Under the pieces are notes generated by a model. That model saw only the letters and a program-made list of their open reading frames with translations, was not told where the DNA came from and ran no database searches. A DNA stretch of 28,562 nt from Bacteroidetes bacterium UBA2364. GTDB lineage: Bacteria; Bacteroidota; Rhodothermia; Rhodothermales; UBA2364. A program made the translations under genes and the position numbers. Position 1 is the first letter of the stretch. Each line of letters starts with the position of its first letter. Below are positions 24,843 to 28,562 of this stretch, piece by piece. The stretch covers positions 6,984 through 35,545 of the forward strand of contig DDTM01000123.1 of the NCBI GenBank assembly GCA_002344075.1, in the 5' to 3' direction.

Positions 24843-24890
24843 AATGCATAACTTGTGTTAGCGATTAGCATGGATTTTTTGGGATGCATT
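24843..24890 (-). repeat. Cassette-boundary-like site C
   Basis: AATGCAT (24843-24849) and ATGCATT (24884-24890) are inverted arms. Between them, on the minus strand, is GCTAACACAAGTTATGC, which resembles site A. It lies about 35 bases before the serine hydrolase start codon. Confidence 0.35.
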
Positions 24891-25002
24891 TTAATATAGG
24901 TGAAAATACAGTTCCATAGAAGCAAAATAACAATAAGATAATGATTGTTAGGTTTGGATCATATGGCTCCTGTAGAGCTATCGAAAAATTTCTTATAATA
25001 GA

Positions 25003-27630
25003 CTAAAAATGATAGCCTATATTGATTAATATTTGCCTTTTTTGCAGTGCATAAGTGGACTCATGGGTGTAGAAATCGCTTATGGTATAGATGGAATAAA
25101 GTTTCTCGTTCAGGATATTGTTTAATGCAATGTCAATATTCCAATCTTTGTTCTGTGGTGGACGAATTCTTATTTGTGTGTCAAATAATATATGTTTATT
25201 AATTTTATTTTTCGTATTAGGGTTAAAGTAATTGATATTGCTATTGATGCTGATAAATTTTATAGGGCTCAACAAAACGTTAAAATTTGTTTTTAAACTG
25301 ACATGTTGCTGGGTAAGCTGGTTGTTTTTAACGCGGTTTATATTGGGTTGAATATAAGATTTAAGAAACAGCTTGTCTTTGAAGCCTTTTGAGATTAAGA
25401 ATTTAACCCGTGCGGACGTGTATTCATTTTGCCGAAGAGCAGAATTGTTTAGCCGGTTGTTTGATGTATTCCATGACATTGAGGGCTCTATCTTGCATAA
25501 TAAGCGAAAACGCGGAACGTAACGATCATAATTGCCTCCTATTATAAAACTTTCATTACCTTGTCCGTAATAAAGTGTGTTGTAGAAGTTTTTCCCTATG
25601 CTTTCTAATGCACTTATAAGACTTTGTTCATTTTTATTGTAGAGAAGATATAATAATCCAGAACGATTTGCTAAAGGGTCTAAAGAAATAAATGTGGCCG
25701 AAATTGATTGGTGTTTTATTCCTGTAGGAGGATTTTGATAACGTAATAAATTTTGGTAATCATTTATGTAGTATGAAGTTGTGTACTCTGGTAAAATAGG
25801 TTTTTTTATATTTTGTGCCCATCCTAATCGCAAGCTCTGGGTTTTGTTTAAATGATAATTTATATTTACGCGAGGCAAAAGAATCCATTTCTTATATGTT
25901 AAATTTTGTGAATTGTGAGCATTAATGTTTAATTGTTTGATCTGTAGATTGTTTTGGAATTCCCATTTATTATGGGATAAAATATTTTGGTAAGAGCCTT
26001 CTAACTCTTGATATTGCCATGATGTTGTATTTTTTAAAACTGGATTTACGTCAAAATACCCTAAATGTTCTAAGTGTGTAAACAATTCGGCATTTTCCCG
26101 AAGACCTTGTATTTGGATAATATGTTTGAAATTCATTTTTTGGGAAATCACTAAATCACCGCCTATTAAAGTGCGTTTCTCATGCGAGTTAGCCAATTGA
26201 GAGGCGGGTACAATCGAATTTTGTTGTAGCCTATACGTTTCTTTCGATGACGTGCTTTGTTGAGCCATAAAAAAACGTAAAATAGTGCTCTTTTTGAATT
26301 TTGTTGTTAGTACTCCGTTTTGTGCCCACCCATAATCATTAAAATCTAGCCTTTCGCTTTGCATTGTTTCAGAATTATACATTCCTGCTTTATCAGCTTG
26401 TTGTGTACTTTGTCCAAATTGTCCGTAATATTTAAAATCTTGTTTTAATCCTGCATAATGCAACGTTGTCCCAATGTCATACCATTTAGGCGATTGGTTA
26501 AGTCGAGTGTTGCTATAATAAACGATTGGGTTTGATAAATCGAATAGATACTTTTCTGTTGAACTATGATCTTTATAAGCATAGTCGCTACTTGCATTGA
26601 CCGTTGTATTAATATCCCACAGATTATTAAAGCGATGAATATAATTACCATTTACTGTTTTGAATTGATTAAAACGGTATTGTTTTTCAGGAATAGAAAG
26701 TGTTGGAATAGCGAGTTCCGCAAAATGCATAACCCCTGTCAATACATTTACTTCGGATATGGTACTTCCTTCACTTGCAGCATTAGAAAGGGTTACATCC
26801 CCTATGTTATTCAGTGCCGACATTGCAAATAATTTATTTTTTTTAAACAAAGCAAACATATTTATATTTACGTTATAATGTTTGCTATAACCATATCCGG
26901 CCAGTGCGTCGCCTGAAAAATTCCCTTTAAAATTTTCTTCTACTTTCAGGTCTAATACAGTCTCATCGGATTTAACTACACTGCCGAGTACTTTGTTGTC
27001 TGAATAGTTTTGAATAACATGTATCTTATCAATTACGCGGGCATTGATGGTTTTTGTCCCTTTTGTGTAATTTGGTCCCAATAAATCATCGCCTTCCATC
27101 AAAACTTTGGTAACTTTTTTGCCATTAAAGCTAATCGTACCATCTTCTGCAACGTGAATCCCAGGCAGTTTTTGTAGCACATCTTCTACCACCCGCTCTG
27201 AACCAGTCTTGAATGCATTTGCTTTATAAATTGTGGTATCGCCTTTTACAATAATCGGGTATGCTTGTGCCACGATTTCAATTTTATGATTACCTATAAC
27301 ATCTTCTTGTAAAACAAAATCAATTTGAAAAGTGGTTTGCAATGCACCTTCTCGATTAATTTGTTTACGTTGTTTCTCGAAGCCTAGCATTCGAGCGTAC
27401 AGATAGAAAGCCGAAACATCTTGTTTTATATTAAGTGCATAAAACCCTTTTTCGTTTGTGCTGGAAAAGGCTAAAAAGCTGACGGTATCTTTTTGTGCAA
27501 CAACGTGTGCGCCTACAATAGGCATGCCTGTTGAGTCTCTGACGAAACCTTCTACTTTGATGAACTGTGCCATTGTAGTAGGCGCATAACACAATAAAAT
27601 TAGATAAGATACGAGGAAAAAATAGCGCAT
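25003..27630 (-). CDS. TonB-dependent-receptor-like outer-membrane barrel with carboxypeptidase-regulatory-like domain
   Basis: An 875-residue outer-membrane protein. A signal peptide (RYFFLVSYLILLCYAPTTMA) is followed by a carboxypeptidase-regulatory-like domain at about 25-105 (VEGFVRDSTGMPIVGAHVVAQ), a plug-like region (FKTGSERVVEDVLQKLPGIHV, then GTISFNGKKVTKVLMEGDD), and a long barrel ending in the aromatic INIGYHF. This plan is that of the outer-membrane beta-barrel group of TonB-type receptors. ATG 27630 is preferred; the frame continues to a TTG at 27675 inside the GLPGLI gene. It follows the GLPGLI gene by 28 bases. The absence of a neighbouring SusD-like gene argues against a glycan uptake locus. 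Substrate unknown; peptide or metal handling are both possible. Confidence 0.9.
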   Translation of the reverse strand: MRYFFLVSYLILLCYAPTTMAQFIKVEGFVRDSTGMPIVGAHVVAQKDTVSFLAFSSTNEKGFYALNIKQDVSAFYLYARMLGFEKQRKQINREGALQTTFQIDFVLQEDVIGNHKIEIVAQAYPIIVKGDTTIYKANAFKTGSERVVEDVLQKLPGIHVAEDGTISFNGKKVTKVLMEGDDLLGPNYTKGTKTINARVIDKIHVIQNYSDNKVLGSVVKSDETVLDLKVEENFKGNFSGDALAGYGYSKHYNVNINMFALFKKNKLFAMSALNNIGDVTLSNAASEGSTISEVNVLTGVMHFAELAIPTLSIPEKQYRFNQFKTVNGNYIHRFNNLWDINTTVNASSDYAYKDHSSTEKYLFDLSNPIVYYSNTRLNQSPKWYDIGTTLHYAGLKQDFKYYGQFGQSTQQADKAGMYNSETMQSERLDFNDYGWAQNGVLTTKFKKSTILRFFMAQQSTSSKETYRLQQNSIVPASQLANSHEKRTLIGGDLVISQKMNFKHIIQIQGLRENAELFTHLEHLGYFDVNPVLKNTTSWQYQELEGSYQNILSHNKWEFQNNLQIKQLNINAHNSQNLTYKKWILLPRVNINYHLNKTQSLRLGWAQNIKKPILPEYTTSYYINDYQNLLRYQNPPTGIKHQSISATFISLDPLANRSGLLYLLYNKNEQSLISALESIGKNFYNTLYYGQGNESFIIGGNYDRYVPRFRLLCKIEPSMSWNTSNNRLNNSALRQNEYTSARVKFLISKGFKDKLFLKSYIQPNINRVKNNQLTQQHVSLKTNFNVLLSPIKFISINSNINYFNPNTKNKINKHILFDTQIRIRPPQNKDWNIDIALNNILNEKLYSIYTISDFYTHESTYALQKRQILINIGYHF

Positions 27631-27658
27631 AACGCCAATTGATTTAAAATAATATCGT

Positions 27659-28426
27659 TTAAAAGTCTTTCTCAATCGTGAAAAAATTAGTTGAGGTACT
27701 GACTACGGTTCCGCCCCCTTCTTGTATCTTATTGATTAGAAATTGTTGTATTCTATCATTCAGCAACTTGATTTGCATTTTGTATTGATTATACGTCATC
27801 CGTTTTGCGTCAGGAGTGTAGGGCAAAGTGATTTCTTCATTCGATTTCGGCGGCATCTCAATAACTTCGAACAAGAATTTGACCTCGCCAGTATCATCTT
27901 GGGCTTCTAAAATTGCTCCGGGCAAGCCCCATAACTTCCATGGGCCTATGCCTACAGGAATATCAGGCGCAAACCATGCTTCATAATTACGCCCTTTGAA
28001 TGTACCTGTTGCATTAAGACAGAGCAGGCTACCGCACATTTTCTGCGATTCCCCTAATTTCCAAGAAATGATTTCTAAGGAATCTTCGATATATGCCGCT
28101 TGGTTTCTTGAATCGGGTAAAGTGATTTTCATTGTAAGGCGTTTTTCTCTAATATTTGTTAAATAACGCTCTCCTTCTTCCCGTCCTAAGGTTATAGATG
28201 CTCCGAATATGTTTCCTCCTTCTTGAAGGCTTTGGCTTGGTTTTTGCGCTCCTGAAATACTTAACGAAGCATGATTATTAAAATAAAGTGATTCCATATC
28301 AAGCTTTGATCCCAAATAGGTTTTATAGCGTATGTAACCTATGGCCTGTTGGGCGGATACTGCTTGTATTGTGAATAAAATGCCAATACAAAATCCAAAG
28401 ATTAGACTATTGAAATGTTTAAACAT
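27659..28426 (-). CDS. GLPGLI-family protein
   Basis: A 255-residue exported protein. The signal peptide is FGFCIGILFTIQAVSA, cleaved before QQA. The family's name-giving motif is present as WKLWGLPGAILEA (163-175, GLPGAI at 167-172), preceded by YEAWFAPDIPVGIGP. Two cysteines (about 131 and 136) flank a short CGSLLC segment. GLPGLI proteins usually sit beside a TonB-dependent-like barrel, as here, and are thought to work with it at the cell surface or in the periplasm; the biochemical role is unknown. It is the first gene of the pair, and the promoter should lie in 28427-28562, where I see no confident motif. Confidence 0.93.
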   Translation of the reverse strand: MFKHFNSLIFGFCIGILFTIQAVSAQQAIGYIRYKTYLGSKLDMESLYFNNHASLSISGAQKPSQSLQEGGNIFGASITLGREEGERYLTNIREKRLTMKITLPDSRNQAAYIEDSLEIISWKLGESQKMCGSLLCLNATGTFKGRNYEAWFAPDIPVGIGPWKLWGLPGAILEAQDDTGEVKFLFEVIEMPPKSNEEITLPYTPDAKRMTYNQYKMQIKLLNDRIQQFLINKIQEGGGTVVSTSTNFFTIEKDF

Positions 28427-28562
28427 GGAAATTTTGGTTGTGGAATGTGATGATGTTTTGTGTAATGAAAATCATGCTAAATAAGGATGTTAAAGAATTT
28501 TATGAATCACTAACCAATCATGTCTTTTACAGACGGACAAAAGAACCTGCATAAAGATATAA

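Noticed and set aside
1..28562. tRNA, rRNA, insertion sequence or prophage genes
   Set aside because: No cloverleaf, rRNA segment, transposase, integrase or phage gene was recognised on either strand.

Overview
The window reads as Bacteroidota chromosome, possibly near the Rhodothermia. The evidence is family content: a TonB-dependent BtuB behind a cobalamin riboswitch, a GLPGLI protein paired with a large TonB-dependent-type barrel, a type III glutamine synthetase, a DUF7000-type protein, an SO2930-type diheme cytochrome, and mostly weak Shine-Dalgarno sequences. Species cannot be read from the sequence. Everything here comes from reading the sequence; no database search was run.

Layout. 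(1) 1-2689, plus strand: the 3' tail of an unknown gene, then a cobalamin riboswitch with a terminator-like hairpin that abuts the btuB start codon, btuB, and a 73-aa BFD-like [2Fe-2S] protein. This is a B12-controlled uptake unit. (2) 2940-9800, minus strand: one efflux operon in the order TetR regulator, TolC-type outer-membrane channel, HlyD-type lipoprotein adaptor, two ABC ATPases, two ABC-2 permeases. It matches the E. coli cecR-ybhG-ybhF-ybhS-ybhR order, with YbhF split in two and an outer-membrane channel added. Two identical-format 18-bp palindromes, one before tetR and one before the channel gene, look like operators. (3) 10121-13125: an SO2930-type diheme cytochrome, a cluster of short palindromic repeats, an AT-rich class A (A2-like) beta-lactamase, and a 613-base AT-rich gap with nested inverted repeats. 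(4) 13126-16237, minus strand: gmd, fcl and a KdsC-type phosphatase for GDP-L-fucose and surface sugar synthesis, then an NTF2/lumazine-binding-like secreted protein. (5) 16329-20685, minus strand: a strong terminator, glutamine synthetase III, an Lrp/AsnC regulator, and an AmpG-like MFS permease with its own terminator. (6) 20847-22819, plus strand: a YhhN-family membrane protein and a class V aminotransferase of the alanine/serine-glyoxylate type. (7) 22820-28562, minus strand and visibly more AT-rich: a DUF7000-like protein, a beta-lactamase-fold serine hydrolase, and a GLPGLI protein with its barrel partner. Structured sites carrying a GTTNNGC core flank the first two genes and resemble cassette boundaries.

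The most informative signals are the two-step riboswitch platform with an iron-sulfur gene downstream, the paired operators in the efflux operon, the complementary decay of the two ATPases (one lacks the Q and H loops, the other the signature motif), the compositionally foreign beta-lactamase between repeat clusters, and the possible cassette-like pair at 23.0-24.9 kb. No wholly new system is demonstrated.
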